Notes: generated by a model from the sequence alone, not told the origin. A stretch of 64,000 nucleotides of DNA from an uncultured Dorea sp. (GCA_910578455.1 CAJTQA010000002.1:1-64000); one strand, 5' to 3'. Counted from the stretch's first letter, positions 8,684-18,059 are shown. A program made the numbers and translations.

Positions 8684-10213
8684 TTAATAATAAGCGTCAA
8701 AAACTTTTTTTGCAACATTTACTGCTTTTGCCGTTCCGTCCGCAGACTCGATCACTACGCTCACCACAATGTCCGGGTTGTCCACATTTGCCATGCCCAC
8801 AAACCAGGAATGATCCTTCTCCTTATCCGAACTGTACTCTGCCGTTCCGGTCTTGCCCGCGGAGGTATAGCCCGCCTTTCCAAGCACAGATGCGGTTCCG
8901 TAGTCCGTAACGCTCTCCATATAGTTTTTCAGCTGGACCGCCTCCTTAGCGCTTAAAAGCTCCGCATACTTGTCCGGCCTGTTCTTGCTGACGATGGTTC
9001 CGGAATGGCTGGTCACGGAATCCACAAGGTAAGGCCGCATCAGCGTCCCGCTGTTGGCTATGGCAGAAGTGATAAGCGCCATATGGTACGGGCTTACCTG
9101 CGTCTGCCCCTGGCCCATGGCAGTCATCATCTTCTCTGCCGGCCCGGCATCCTTCCTGAGGGCAAAGCTGCTCTTTTTATATGGAATGTCAGACGGCAGG
9201 CTGGAATCAAACAGCAGCTCCTTTGTCGTCTTCCGGAAACTCTCCACCTTGAGCCCGCTTCCGATATTGCAGAAAGACGTATTGCAGGAATATGCCAGGC
9301 TGTCTCTTAAATCCACGCCTCCGTGGACTTTCCCTCCATAGCAGTGTATCGTATTGCTGCCCGCCTTTATCTCTCCCCTGCACTTATAAGAATAATCCGA
9401 AAAGCTTTTGTCCTCCCGCATATATTCAAGAGCTGTCACCAGCTTAAAGGTAGAGCCCGGCGCATACTGGCCCTGAGTGGCGCGGTTTACCAGCACACCG
9501 TCGTCATTGCTGCTTAAATCTTCCCACTCTTCGGACACTGTATTCGGGTCAAAGTCCGGCTTTGACACCATTGCCAGTATCTTTCCCGTGCTCGGCTCTA
9601 TGGCGACAACCGCCCCCTTAGAGCTTCCAAGCGCATCATAAGCCGCCTCCTGGATCTTCACATCCAGTGTCGTCACCACATTGTCGCCGATATTTTTCTG
9701 GTCTTTAAACTCCGTCTGTATCTTTTCAAGGAAAAATGCATTGGATGTAAGCAATGCAGAATTTTCCACCGCCTCTATGCCGGTCTTCCCTCTTGCCGTG
9801 TAGCCCACCACATGGGCGAACATATCCCCGTAAGGGTACTCGCGGTACTCTTTTCCATTCTCCCGCGTCTTCGTCTGCGCCAGCACTTTGCCGCTGCGGT
9901 CTAAAATCTTCCCCCGCACAATGCGCTCCGCCAGCGAATCCTGGCGCTGGTTATAGGGGCTGCGGACAAACTCGTCGCTCCGCATCAGATGAAAATATAC
10001 GATATAGCCCATCATCACAAGAAACAGCGTTACAAATATATAGGTGACCCTAGCGAACTCTTTGTTGCGGGCGCGCTCTTTTTTTGCCTGGTTCCGGTCT
10101 TCGCGCTTTGCCGCCTTTCTCTCCCTCCCAGACATCTGCCGCCTTTCTTCTCTTCGCTCCTGCCTCTTTGCCGCCTCTCTCTGCTCGTAGCTTCTCCTGC
10201 CTCTTTCTTTCAA
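8684..10213 (-). CDS. Class B penicillin-binding protein (FtsI/PbpA-type transpeptidase)
   Basis: A peptidoglycan DD-transpeptidase anchored by one membrane helix (VTYIFVTLFLVMMGYIVYF, about residues 55-75) with its catalytic domain outside. All active-site motifs are present: APGSTFKLV (SxxK serine near 255), YSCNTSF (SxN) and SAGKTGTAEYS (KTG). At 509 residues it is a short class B protein. The cytoplasmic head is a highly charged Arg/Lys/Glu stretch. TTG 10213 has GAGGAGG six bases upstream, giving a 164-base overlap with the FtsW-type gene; ATG 10135 is an alternative with a weaker site. The partner polymerase lies immediately upstream. Confidence 0.9.
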   Translation of the reverse strand: MKERGRRSYEQREAAKRQERREERRQMSGRERKAAKREDRNQAKKERARNKEFARVTYIFVTLFLVMMGYIVYFHLMRSDEFVRSPYNQRQDSLAERIVRGKILDRSGKVLAQTKTRENGKEYREYPYGDMFAHVVGYTARGKTGIEAVENSALLTSNAFFLEKIQTEFKDQKNIGDNVVTTLDVKIQEAAYDALGSSKGAVVAIEPSTGKILAMVSKPDFDPNTVSEEWEDLSSNDDGVLVNRATQGQYAPGSTFKLVTALEYMREDKSFSDYSYKCRGEIKAGSNTIHCYGGKVHGGVDLRDSLAYSCNTSFCNIGSGLKVESFRKTTKELLFDSSLPSDIPYKKSSFALRKDAGPAEKMMTAMGQGQTQVSPYHMALITSAIANSGTLMRPYLVDSVTSHSGTIVSKNRPDKYAELLSAKEAVQLKNYMESVTDYGTASVLGKAGYTSAGKTGTAEYSSDKEKDHSWFVGMANVDNPDIVVSVVIESADGTAKAVNVAKKVFDAYY

Positions 10214-11531
10214 TCGCTTCCTCCTCGTCTTCCCTTAAAATATAAAGCCCCTGGATAATGGCAAACATGATCACCGTGCTGATCAGGGAACTCCCCCCGT
10301 AGCTCACAAGCGGAACCGTCACGCCCGTAAGCGGGATGAATTTCGTCTCCCCGCCGATAGTAAGGAACACCTGGAAAATATAACAGGTTCCAAGCCCAAG
10401 GGCAACCAGTTTATAAAACATGCTCCGAAGCTGCATGGCAATATTCAGGAACATCACATAGCAGCTCAGACAGATCAGGATCATGCACAGGGCAAAGAGC
10501 AGGCCCATCTCCTCGGAAATCGCCGCAAAAATCCCGTCTGACGTGGCGACCGGTATCGTCTCCGGCGCTCCCTGGAAAAGCCCCATGCCAAACCACCCTC
10601 CGTTTCCGATGGCAAACAGAAACTGGACGACCTGGTATCCCCCGTTGTCGTAAGCTGCCAGGGGATCCTTCCACGCCACCACGCGCACACGCACATGGTT
10701 AAACAGATGATATGCCACCACGGATGCCGCGCTGCCTGCCCCAAGCCCCGCCAGAATGTAGAGGGGCTGCCTTGTGGCCACATAAAGCATGACCAGATAT
10801 ACCACAAATATTATAAGGGCCGCGCCCAAATCTTTTGACACTACCAGTATCAATACGTGAAACGCCGCAATGGCGGTTGTGATCACGATATCTTTAAACT
10901 CCAGCGACAGCTTGAAACTGGACGCCACAAAAAATACAAAGATAATCTTCACAAGCTCCGAAGGCTGGATGCTGATCCCGTTCTCCCCGCCGATCTTAAA
11001 GCCCAGCATCGCTCCTCCGGTGACCCGGCCCATGACAATTACCACTGCCAGAGACACAAGCCCTGCCGCGGCATAGAAAAGCCTCCACTCAGACAGGAGC
11101 TTGAACTTCCTGATAATAACCGGGACTGCCAGGCTCATGGCGACGGCTGCCGTAGCGATGGCAAACTGTTTCACCGCGCTTGCATAGTCGAGCCTTGTGA
11201 GCATGATCATGCCGATGCAAAGCAGCATGCACATATTATTCACCACAAGCCTTGACACTTTCGGGTAAATAATCGTATACAGCAAAATAATGGCCGCAAA
11301 CAAAGATACCTGCATCAGATAAAACGCAAGCATCTTAATGTCGTCCGTGGCAAGGTACATGGACACAAACGCCAGGACATGCACCAAGAACATCAGCGCT
11401 GTCTGCCTCCTAAGCATCCGCGCTTTCCGGTCCGGGTCCTGATACCCGAAAATGCTGAAACACAAAAAAGTATACGCTGTGATCAGCAGTATCATCAGAT
11501 ATTTTGATAATTGTATAATAATCGTTACCAA
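10050..11531 (-). CDS. FtsW/RodA/SpoVE family peptidoglycan glycosyltransferase
   Basis: A 493-residue SEDS polymerase that joins lipid II into glycan strands, working with the class B penicillin-binding protein encoded next. About ten membrane helices fill residues 1-430. Conserved points include GENGISIQPSELVKIIFVFF, KDLGAALIIF and the C-terminal VPLVSYGGSSLI. A cytoplasmic tail of about 55 charged residues (EAIERKRQEKLRAERGGK onward) is not part of the usual fold and overlaps the next gene. It starts nine bases after the U32 gene. Whether it serves division, elongation or sporulation cannot be told from sequence. Confidence 0.92.
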   Translation of the reverse strand: MVTIIIQLSKYLMILLITAYTFLCFSIFGYQDPDRKARMLRRQTALMFLVHVLAFVSMYLATDDIKMLAFYLMQVSLFAAIILLYTIIYPKVSRLVVNNMCMLLCIGMIMLTRLDYASAVKQFAIATAAVAMSLAVPVIIRKFKLLSEWRLFYAAAGLVSLAVVIVMGRVTGGAMLGFKIGGENGISIQPSELVKIIFVFFVASSFKLSLEFKDIVITTAIAAFHVLILVVSKDLGAALIIFVVYLVMLYVATRQPLYILAGLGAGSAASVVAYHLFNHVRVRVVAWKDPLAAYDNGGYQVVQFLFAIGNGGWFGMGLFQGAPETIPVATSDGIFAAISEEMGLLFALCMILICLSCYVMFLNIAMQLRSMFYKLVALGLGTCYIFQVFLTIGGETKFIPLTGVTVPLVSYGGSSLISTVIMFAIIQGLYILREDEEEAIERKRQEKLRAERGGKEAGAKRRKAADVWEGEKGGKARRPEPGKKRARPQQRVR

Positions 11532-11539
11532 TCCTTCAC

Positions 11540-13663
11540 CTACTTCACCCCTCGCTTAAAATGTCCGTTGGTATAGGGAATATCCGGCGTGTCCGCCGCA
11601 GCATCCCCCAAAAAGCAGTTCCCGCACAAGCCAAGGATCCGCTCTGCCTCTTCCTGCGTCTCGTTCAGGAAATCAATCCGAACCTCCGCCGGGCCGAGCC
11701 TTTTTACTTCCTCCCGGCATGCGTGCAGCAGGAGCGGCCGGCAGTTATACATCACATTATAGCAATAGCTGCAATGGTTCTTTACGATAAATTCATTCCG
11801 TTTCCGGTCTGTCAGGACAGTTTCCCCATCCTTCCTGCCGCAGACGCCCGTACTTTTCTTAATGCATCCCGCCGATATCATGACCGGCTGCCTTCCATAC
11901 ACGATAAGGCTCCCGGACCGTACCCCAAGCTCTGAAAGCTCCCGGTAATTTAATTCCACCGGAACTGTAAGACGGGCAATCCCGGCATCCTTTAACACGC
12001 TCTGGCTGCGCCTGTTATAAGCGTACAGGTTATAGTCTCCCCGAATTTCCCCGGGATACTCTTTTTCCTTAAGCCACTGGCATGTCTCCCAGTTCCTTGC
12101 CAGCACCCCGTCAAAGACGTCCAGTATCCAGCGATAAAGCTTCTCATACATCCTCACGGCAGATTCCCGGAAGACATAGGGCATTGCCAGGAAACACTTC
12201 TGCCCTGCCTGCCGTCTCTCTGCCATGGCCTTAAGCGCAAGCTCTGACTCAATGTAAACGGTATCCACCCTGCGGTCTTCAAAAACCATCTCCAGCTGCC
12301 GCTCCTCTGAGGCAAGCACGGACAGCTCCGGTTTCCTGTCCAGAAGGCGATCTTTTACGCCGCCCTCTGCCCGCCCGGCTTCCCGCCTGTCCGGAATCTC
12401 TCTGCGATGCGGTGCAAGTTTCGCCTCCGTAAGCTTAAGAATACCCTCTCTCCTGAGCTCGTTCAAGGCCTGCATAGGAAGAAATATGTCATCCTGCATC
12501 AAAATCTCCAGACAGTCAAACGCAAATTCCGTATTCCCCGTCTTTTTCATCTGTTTCCTGACGCGCCCTTCATCCAGGGGGGAGCGGATGGATTCCTGCA
12601 CTTCTCCTCCGCTGGCCGAAACGGAAACGCCGCCCGACTCAATATATAGTTTAGCATGTTCTCCCTTAGAAAGTATTAATTTCCCATTAATTTTTTCTTT
12701 CAAATTCATTTCCGGCAGCGGCTCCTGCCTTTCGGTCATTTCCTCCGGCCTCTGAAAAGAGATCATCTCCCGCCCGTTATGGCGCTTAAAATAGCCGTCC
12801 GTATAACCCCGCCTTCTATAGATTCCCTGAAGCGCCTCGCGGTCGCTCTTTAATACCCTGTAATTCTCTTTCCCGGCCTCCCGGCACAGATCCAGGTATT
12901 TCCGGTAGAGCCTGACCGCCGTATATACATAGTCCGGCTGTTTCATCCGCCCCTCAATCTTAAAAGAATCAACTCCCGCATCCAGAAGATCCGGAATCAG
13001 GTCTATGGCGCAAAGATCCTTCAGGCTCATAATATCCCGGTACTTTCCTCCCGCCGCCGAGTAGGGCAGCCTGCATGGCTGGGCGCACTGCCCCCTGTTC
13101 CCGCTCCTGCCGCCGATAAGGCTGCTTAAAAGGCACTGCCCGGAATAGCCGTAACAGAGCGCCCCGTGCACAAAACACTCAATCTCCAGCCCGCTGGCAT
13201 CTTTGATCTTGCGGATCTCCTCCAGCGAAAGCTCCCTTGCCGGGATGATGCGCGACGCCCCCCGCTCTTTAAAGAATTCCGCGCCCCAGGCTCCCGTAAC
13301 CGTGGCCTGGGTGCTGACATGTATCGGAAGCTCCGTAAAAACGTCACGCACAAAATCCATTACGCCCACATCCTGCACGATAACCGCGTCCAGCCCCCTC
13401 TCATAAAAAGGCGCCAGATAATCATATAGAAGCGGCATCTCTCCTTCTTTCAAGAGCGTGTTGACGGTAAGATAGATCTTCCTGCCATGGAGATGAACGT
13501 AATCTATGGCAGAAAGCAGCTCTTCTTCTGTAAAATTTTCAGCGTAGGCCCTGGCCCCAAAGCTGTTCCCGCCTACATACACCGCATCCGCACCCGCATT
13601 TACCGCGGCGGCAAGGCTTTCCTTCGAGCCTGCCGGCGCAAGGATCTCAGTCAATTGATTCAT
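11540..13663 (-). CDS. U32 family peptidase / RlhA-like protein
   Basis: A 707-residue U32 family protein. Members are annotated as collagenase-like peptidases, but several are iron-sulfur enzymes of RNA hydroxylation such as RlhA, which is a better guide here. The N-terminal TIM-barrel-like domain opens EILAPAGSKESLAAAVNAG and carries the family core ECFVHGALCYGYSGQC and GNRGQCAQPCR at about residues 165-200, the cysteines that bind a cluster. A C-terminal extension has another cysteine set (KNHCSYCYNVMYNC). There is no signal peptide. It is followed within nine bases by the FtsW-type gene. Confidence 0.88.
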   Translation of the reverse strand: MNQLTEILAPAGSKESLAAAVNAGADAVYVGGNSFGARAYAENFTEEELLSAIDYVHLHGRKIYLTVNTLLKEGEMPLLYDYLAPFYERGLDAVIVQDVGVMDFVRDVFTELPIHVSTQATVTGAWGAEFFKERGASRIIPARELSLEEIRKIKDASGLEIECFVHGALCYGYSGQCLLSSLIGGRSGNRGQCAQPCRLPYSAAGGKYRDIMSLKDLCAIDLIPDLLDAGVDSFKIEGRMKQPDYVYTAVRLYRKYLDLCREAGKENYRVLKSDREALQGIYRRRGYTDGYFKRHNGREMISFQRPEEMTERQEPLPEMNLKEKINGKLILSKGEHAKLYIESGGVSVSASGGEVQESIRSPLDEGRVRKQMKKTGNTEFAFDCLEILMQDDIFLPMQALNELRREGILKLTEAKLAPHRREIPDRREAGRAEGGVKDRLLDRKPELSVLASEERQLEMVFEDRRVDTVYIESELALKAMAERRQAGQKCFLAMPYVFRESAVRMYEKLYRWILDVFDGVLARNWETCQWLKEKEYPGEIRGDYNLYAYNRRSQSVLKDAGIARLTVPVELNYRELSELGVRSGSLIVYGRQPVMISAGCIKKSTGVCGRKDGETVLTDRKRNEFIVKNHCSYCYNVMYNCRPLLLHACREEVKRLGPAEVRIDFLNETQEEAERILGLCGNCFLGDAAADTPDIPYTNGHFKRGVK

Positions 13664-13694
13664 AATCCCAACATTTCCTTTTCTTTTACAGAGT

Positions 13695-13718
13695 AAAAAA
13701 GACTGTCAGCCGACAGCC
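13695..13718 (-). terminator. Intrinsic terminator after zapA
   Basis: On the minus strand GGCTGTC, loop GGCT and GACAGTC pair with one G-U and are followed by six T. It begins right at the zapA stop, so the U32 gene downstream relies on read-through or its own promoter. Confidence 0.75.
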
Positions 13719-13719
13719 T

Positions 13720-14130
13720 TTATTTACGCTTATTTTTAATCTCGGTTTCCAGCTTGACAATCTTCATCTGGAGATCCTTGTTTTCTTCTTTCAGCTTGTC
13801 CATGGCCTTCTCCGCATTCTCAAGCTTAATCTGTACAGATATCAGGTCATGTTTCAGATCGTACATCTCTTTGTCTTTCGCCTCAATATCCGACTCCAGG
13901 GAACTTCCCTGCTTCTTCGCTTTAAAATAGTCATCTGCAATGTTGAGGGCAAGCAGGACGCTCCTCGTGTCCGCGCTCTGTTTCCGATAGCTGTCGTTGC
14001 TGCTGCACTCGTCAATCTTATGGTTCAAATATGTTGATACCTTCTGCAAATACTCCTCGCTCTCAAAGCCACCAAGATTAAACACCTTTCCGCCGATTAA
14101 TACCTCTGTAAAATTCTTTGATGATGCCAT
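13720..14130 (-). CDS. zapA: Cell division protein ZapA
   Basis: A 136-residue FtsZ-associated protein that bundles FtsZ filaments. The N-terminal ZapA fold is recognisable (VLIGGKVFNLGGFESEEYLQ, then ALNIADDYFK near residue 70). The C-terminal half is a long coiled coil rich in Glu, Lys and Leu. A sigma-A type promoter is visible about 45 bases upstream and a terminator follows directly, so it is probably a single-gene unit. GGGGAGG precedes the ATG. Confidence 0.92.
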   Translation of the reverse strand: MASSKNFTEVLIGGKVFNLGGFESEEYLQKVSTYLNHKIDECSSNDSYRKQSADTRSVLLALNIADDYFKAKKQGSSLESDIEAKDKEMYDLKHDLISVQIKLENAEKAMDKLKEENKDLQMKIVKLETEIKNKRK

Positions 14131-14174
14131 AAAAGCCTCCCCTGAAATGCAATCCTTTTCAAATATCTGCCTAC

Positions 14175-14203
14175 ATTATAAACTAAACTCGACCAAAAAC
14201 CAA
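14175..14203 (-). promoter_or_regulatory. Candidate sigma-A promoter of zapA
   Basis: On the minus strand TTGGTT (14203-14198) and a perfect TATAAT (14180-14175) are 17 bases apart. The start of transcription would fall about 35 bases before the zapA ATG. Confidence 0.6.
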
Positions 14204-14254
14204 CTCTTTTTTACCAATTTCCTGTTATTTTGTTAAGAATACATTAAAAATGCA

Positions 14255-15250
14255 TTATTTGGGCAAAAGCCCCAGATGCACATAGGATTTTTCCGTGACG
14301 ACCCTCCCTCTCGGAGTCCGCTGGATAAAGCCGTTTTTTAAAAGATACGGCTCGTAAACGTCCTCAATCGTTCCCGCGTCCTCCCCGACTGATGCCGCAA
14401 GTGTGTCAAGCCCCACAGGCCCTCCCTGGAACTTTTCTATCATCGCGGCCAGAAGATCCCGGTCCGTCTGGTCTAAGCCCTCCTTGTCCACATCAAGGAT
14501 GTCCAGGGCATAATCCGCAACCTCCCTGGTAATGTGCCCGTCGTACTTTACCTGTGCAAAATCCCGCACCCGCTTAAGCAGCCTATTGGCAAGCCTGGGA
14601 GTGCCTCTTGAGCGCCTTGCCAGCGCATGCGCCCCGTCCGCGTCAATCTCCACTTCCAGCACCTTTGCAGAGCGCTCCACGATCGTCCGCAGCTCGTCAA
14701 CCGTGTAAAATTCCAGCCGGTTCACCACCCCGAAACGGTCCCGCAGCGGCGCCGTAAGCATCCCTGCCCTCGTGGTCGCCCCCACCAGCGTGAATTTCGG
14801 CAGGTCAAGGCGGATCGAGCGGGCGGTGGCTCCTTTTCCGATCATAATGTCAATGGCATAGTCCTCCATGGCCGGATACAGCACTTCCTCAACCTGGCGG
14901 TTCAGCCTGTGAATCTCGTCCACAAAAAGCACGTCTCCCTCCTGGAGGTTGTTCAGTATCGCCGCCATCTCACCCGGTTTCTCAATGGCAGGCCCGGAGG
15001 TGATCTTAATGTTCACTCCCATCTCGTTGGCAATAATACCTGCCAAAGTGGTCTTCCCAAGACCGGGCGGCCCGTAAAAAAGCACGTGGTCAAGCGGCTC
15101 TTTCCTCTCCTTCGCCGCCTCGATGTAGATTTTCAGTGTTTTTTTTGTCTTCTCCTGCCCGATATAATCCTCAAGCATCTGCGGGCGGAGATGGTTCTCT
15201 ATCTTAAGGTCTTCCTCAAGGTTTTCTGACGTTATGATCCTTCTTCCCAT
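14255..15250 (-). CDS. ruvB: Holliday junction branch migration helicase RuvB
   Basis: A 331-residue AAA+ motor that drives branch migration of Holliday junctions with RuvA. Visible motifs are Walker [12 protein letters not shown] near residue 60, Walker [11 protein letters not shown] near 110, sensor [18 protein letters not shown] near 160, and the C-terminal winged helix ending [15 protein letters not shown]. Length is typical. It is the last gene of a four-gene minus-strand run (NusG-II protein, Gx transporter, ruvA, ruvB). No ruvC is in the window. Confidence 0.98.
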   Translation of the reverse strand: MGRRIITSENLEEDLKIENHLRPQMLEDYIGQEKTKKTLKIYIEAAKERKEPLDHVLFYGPPGLGKTTLAGIIANEMGVNIKITSGPAIEKPGEMAAILNNLQEGDVLFVDEIHRLNRQVEEVLYPAMEDYAIDIMIGKGATARSIRLDLPKFTLVGATTRAGMLTAPLRDRFGVVNRLEFYTVDELRTIVERSAKVLEVEIDADGAHALARRSRGTPRLANRLLKRVRDFAQVKYDGHITREVADYALDILDVDKEGLDQTDRDLLAAMIEKFQGGPVGLDTLAASVGEDAGTIEDVYEPYLLKNGFIQRTPRGRVVTEKSYVHLGLLPK

Positions 15251-15272
15251 ATCTTCCCCTTACGCTCCCATT

Positions 15273-15884
15273 CTAAAGCAGATTTTTAAGCGCCTGTTTC
15301 AGCACCGCCTCAACGTCGGCACCTTCTCCTGTGTCCGCCTGTTTTACCGCCCTTAAGGCCTCCGTGCTGCCGTAGCCCAGCGCCACAAGCGCCTGGACTG
15401 CCTCGCTCTGGACGCTGCCTGCCGCCCCGGTTTCTATGCCGGGAGAAACTCCCGGTTCCGCAGCCCGTTCAAGCGTCTCTTCAATATTCATCTTGTCCTT
15501 AAGCTCCAGTATGATCTTTTCCGCCGTCCGTTTTCCGATTCCGGGTGCCGCACATATGGCTTTCACGTCGCCGGAAAGCACCGCAAAGCGAAGGTCATCC
15601 GGCGAAAGCGCGGAAAGCACCGCCTGAGCTCCCTTCGGCCCGACTCCGCTGACCTTGATAAGCTGCTTGAATATCTTAAGGTCTTCTTTCGTCAGAAACC
15701 CGAACAGCTGCATGGCGTCCTCTTTTACATTCAGATAAGTATGTATCTTTACTTCCGTTCCCGTTCCGGGCATCATGCTCATGGCCTGCACGGACATGAA
15801 AATCCCGTACCCGACTCCATTGACATCCACAAGAACCCTATCCTCCTCTAGCGAGGCAAGCGTTCCTCTTATAAACTGAATCAT
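15273..15884 (-). CDS. ruvA: Holliday junction DNA-binding protein RuvA
   Basis: A 203-residue protein that binds four-way junctions and recruits RuvB. The N-terminal OB domain starts MIQFIRGTLASLEEDRVLVD. Two helix-hairpin-helix motifs follow (LIKVSGVGPKGAQAVLS and AICAAPGIGKRTAEKIILE, near residues 75 and 110). The C-terminal RuvB-contacting domain ends with ALVALGYGSTEALRAV. AGGAGG precedes the ATG. ruvB follows after 22 bases. Confidence 0.97.
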   Translation of the reverse strand: MIQFIRGTLASLEEDRVLVDVNGVGYGIFMSVQAMSMMPGTGTEVKIHTYLNVKEDAMQLFGFLTKEDLKIFKQLIKVSGVGPKGAQAVLSALSPDDLRFAVLSGDVKAICAAPGIGKRTAEKIILELKDKMNIEETLERAAEPGVSPGIETGAAGSVQSEAVQALVALGYGSTEALRAVKQADTGEGADVEAVLKQALKNLL

Positions 15885-15892
15885 AGCTCCTC

Positions 15893-16384
15893 CTAAAATT
15901 TAAAATCCGGCAGCCGCTTTAACGTCTCCCCGGAAACTATGCCAATCAGCGCACCGGTAAGCAATCCCGCCATGAGAAGCACCGGCAGGTAATAGGTGAC
16001 CTGGTAAGTCTCCACAACAAGCATCGCCACGAAAAGCTGCCCTATATTGTGGCTGACCCCGCCTGCTATGCTGATCCCCGCGACGCTGAAACCTCCCCAT
16101 TTCTTCAGAAGGGCCATCACGGACAGGCTCACAATCCCGCCTGCTATGCTGTAGGCAATGCTGAAATAATTCCCGAAGAGAAACCCGGACAAAAGAACCC
16201 TTGTCACGGACAAAAGATACGCCTCCTTCAGTTTCAGCCTGTACAGGGCAATCACGATGATCAGGTTGGCGAGCCCGAGCTTTACCCCCGGCGTTCCAAA
16301 CGATATGGGAATCAGCGTCTCCACATAGCTAAAGATCAGCGCCAGCGCCGTAAATACCCCAAAATAAGCAATCCTGCCCTTCAA
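15893..16384 (-). CDS. Gx transporter family membrane protein (heptaprenyl diphosphate synthase component I-like)
   Basis: A 163-residue integral membrane protein with about five helices, of the family called Gx transporter or heptaprenyl diphosphate synthase subunit I. Family marks are FTALALIFSYVETLIPISFG and PGVKLGLANLIIV at the start, and GGVSHNIGQLFVAMLVVE near residue 110. The prenyl-synthase label is historical; the fold resembles S-component-like transporters, and the gene often travels with a NusG-II protein and Rnf/ApbE genes, as here. Translation appears to begin at TTG 16384, with GGGGAGG eight bases upstream. Confidence 0.82.
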   Translation of the reverse strand: MKGRIAYFGVFTALALIFSYVETLIPISFGTPGVKLGLANLIIVIALYRLKLKEAYLLSVTRVLLSGFLFGNYFSIAYSIAGGIVSLSVMALLKKWGGFSVAGISIAGGVSHNIGQLFVAMLVVETYQVTYYLPVLLMAGLLTGALIGIVSGETLKRLPDFKF

Positions 16385-16402
16385 CTTATGTTCCTCCCCG
16401 CA

Positions 16403-16783
16403 TCACTGCGCTACTGCGTCAAAGACGCTGTCCTCGCTGCTCTCGATGGTCACCACTACCTTGTTCGGCAGGCAGATGATGCTCTCCCCGTTCTTTGATA
16501 TGGCTTTCTGGTTCACGCACAATTTGTCCGGGCAGTCTGCCTCTGTCATATCCGCGCTCCCGTTCCGTATCTTCAGGACATTCGTTCCTCCGTTAATCTC
16601 AATAGACTGGTCTTTTGCCAGGCTGTACACTCCCTCTATCTCGCCCTTCACCTTGACAGTCGCGCACCCCGCGCCTTTTCCTCCTATGTATTCATGCAGG
16701 AAAAGAGCAAGCGCCGTCACGCAGATAATAACCGCTATCAGCACCCAGTCTCTTTTCTGCAGCTCCTGCAAATTAAACTTCAT
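16403..16783 (-). CDS. NusG domain II-containing membrane-anchored protein
   Basis: A 126-residue protein with one N-terminal membrane helix (WVLIAVIICVTALALFLHEY) and an exported NusG domain II. The family core is visible as SADMTEADCPDKLCVNQKAI, with two cysteines, followed by SIICLPNKVVVTIE. The function of these exported domains is not established; they recur beside Gx transporter and ApbE/Rnf genes. It is the first gene of the run toward ruvB and diverges from apbE across a 208-base intergenic region. GAGAGGG lies ten bases before the ATG. Confidence 0.85.
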   Translation of the reverse strand: MKFNLQELQKRDWVLIAVIICVTALALFLHEYIGGKGAGCATVKVKGEIEGVYSLAKDQSIEINGGTNVLKIRNGSADMTEADCPDKLCVNQKAISKNGESIICLPNKVVVTIESSEDSVFDAVAQ

Positions 16784-16887
16784 AATTTACACACCCTCTC
16801 TGTCACGGCAAATAACAAGTTCTCTTTTATTTACCGCGCTAGCATTATTCTAGCACAACATGTTCCGTTTCGCAACCACATGTTCGA

Positions 16888-16916
16888 TTGCATATCTTCT
16901 TTTTCATTGTTATAAT
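16888..16916 (+). promoter_or_regulatory. Sigma-A promoter of apbE
   Basis: TTGCAT (16888-16893) and a perfect TATAAT (16911-16916) are separated by exactly 17 bases. This predicts a leader of about 70 bases before the apbE ATG. The neighbouring GCTAGcattattCTAGC repeat just upstream is a possible operator. Confidence 0.7.
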
Positions 16917-16991
16917 AAAAAAATCCAGTCCGGCATACAGTTTGTACAAGGAACATCCCATACTGGTGTATATGATTTTGCGAGGTGTTAT

Positions 16992-17972
16992 ATGAAAATG
17001 AAAAAAATTATTGCTCTGGCAGCCATTGCATCCCTAATCTTATGCGGCTGCGAAAAGCCATTGTCAAAAAAAGACTTGACATATACCGATACGCTGTTCG
17101 ATACAGTCATAAGCGTCCAGATCCTTGACCCCGTGGACGAGAGCGTCATAAAGGGCTGTGAAAGGCTTTGTAAAGATTACGATGCAAAGTTCTCAAAATC
17201 CAACGAAGAGAGCGACATCTCCCGCATTAACAGCGCAAAAGGCAAATTTGTGGAGGTGTCCGAGGACACGGTCACCCTCCTGGAAAAAGGGATCTACTAC
17301 AGCGAGCTGTCCTACGGCATTTTTGACATCACCATCGGCTCCGTGTCGGATCTCTGGGATTTTCATGCCGAACAGCCCTCCGTTCCGTCCAAAAAGAAAG
17401 TACGCTCCGCGAAAAAGCATGTGAGCTACCACAATATTATGATCCAGGATAACCGCGTCAAGCTCACAGATCCCAAGACAAAGCTTGATGTGGGGGCTAT
17501 CGCCAAAGGGTATATTGCCGACCGGCTGAAAGAATATCTTGTAAAAAACGAGGTGAAACACGCCATCATAAACCTCGGCGGAAATGTGCTCGCACTCGGC
17601 ACAAAAACTGACGGTTCCAAATACAATATCGGCATACAGCGTCCTTTTGACGAGAGCGGGCAGCCCATCACTTCCATCAAGGTTGCCGATAAATCAGTCG
17701 TCACGACCGGCACATACCAGCGTTATTTCAAAAAAGACGGGAAGCTCTACCACCATGTGCTGAACCCCGCCACCGGCTACCCATGCGAGAATACTCTGTC
17801 AAGCGTGACTATCATCACCGACTCTTCCCTCACCGCCGACGCGCTGAGCACCACCTGTTTCCTCCTGGGGTTCGAGGAAGGGCTTAAGCTGGTAAATCTT
17901 CTGGACAATGTAGACGCTGTCTTCATTACCGACGACAATGAGATACACTACTCAGAAAATTTTATGAAATAA
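16992..17972 (+). CDS. apbE: FAD:protein FMN transferase ApbE (lipoprotein)
   Basis: A 326-residue exported flavin transferase that attaches FMN to threonine residues of partners such as RnfG and RnfD. The signal ends at lipobox LCGC with Cys20 lipidated. ApbE motifs include DTLFDTVISVQ, KLDVGAIAKGYIADRL, INLGGNVLALGTK and HHVLNPATGYPCENTLSSVT with the metal-binding TADALSTTCFLLG near the end. ATG 16992 is preceded by a weak GAGGTG and fits the signal peptide; the frame is open further upstream without one. Its likely substrates are encoded 4-6 kb away in the rnf operon. Confidence 0.95.
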   Translation: MKMKKIIALAAIASLILCGCEKPLSKKDLTYTDTLFDTVISVQILDPVDESVIKGCERLCKDYDAKFSKSNEESDISRINSAKGKFVEVSEDTVTLLEKGIYYSELSYGIFDITIGSVSDLWDFHAEQPSVPSKKKVRSAKKHVSYHNIMIQDNRVKLTDPKTKLDVGAIAKGYIADRLKEYLVKNEVKHAIINLGGNVLALGTKTDGSKYNIGIQRPFDESGQPITSIKVADKSVVTTGTYQRYFKKDGKLYHHVLNPATGYPCENTLSSVTIITDSSLTADALSTTCFLLGFEEGLKLVNLLDNVDAVFITDDNEIHYSENFMK

Positions 17973-17994
17973 GCCAGTCCTCTGCATACGCAAC

Positions 17995-18059
17995 AATCCC
18001 GGCGCGGCGCACACGTCTCCGTAAGACTTTACGGAAACAGATGCATCCCGGCCGGGATT
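17995..18059 (+). repeat. Nested inverted repeats after apbE
   Basis: Outer nine-base arms AATCCCGGC (17995-18003) and GCCGGGATT (18051-18059) enclose an inner perfect hairpin TCCGTAA-GACT-TTACGGA (18018-18035). There is no T-run directly after the outer arm, so it is not a standard terminator. It lies between the converging apbE and the 18119-18688 gene. Confidence 0.5.

Noticed and set aside
15893..16384. Heptaprenyl diphosphate synthase subunit
   Set aside because: The label is inherited in databases; the protein is a multi-helix membrane protein with no prenyl-transferase DDxxD motif.
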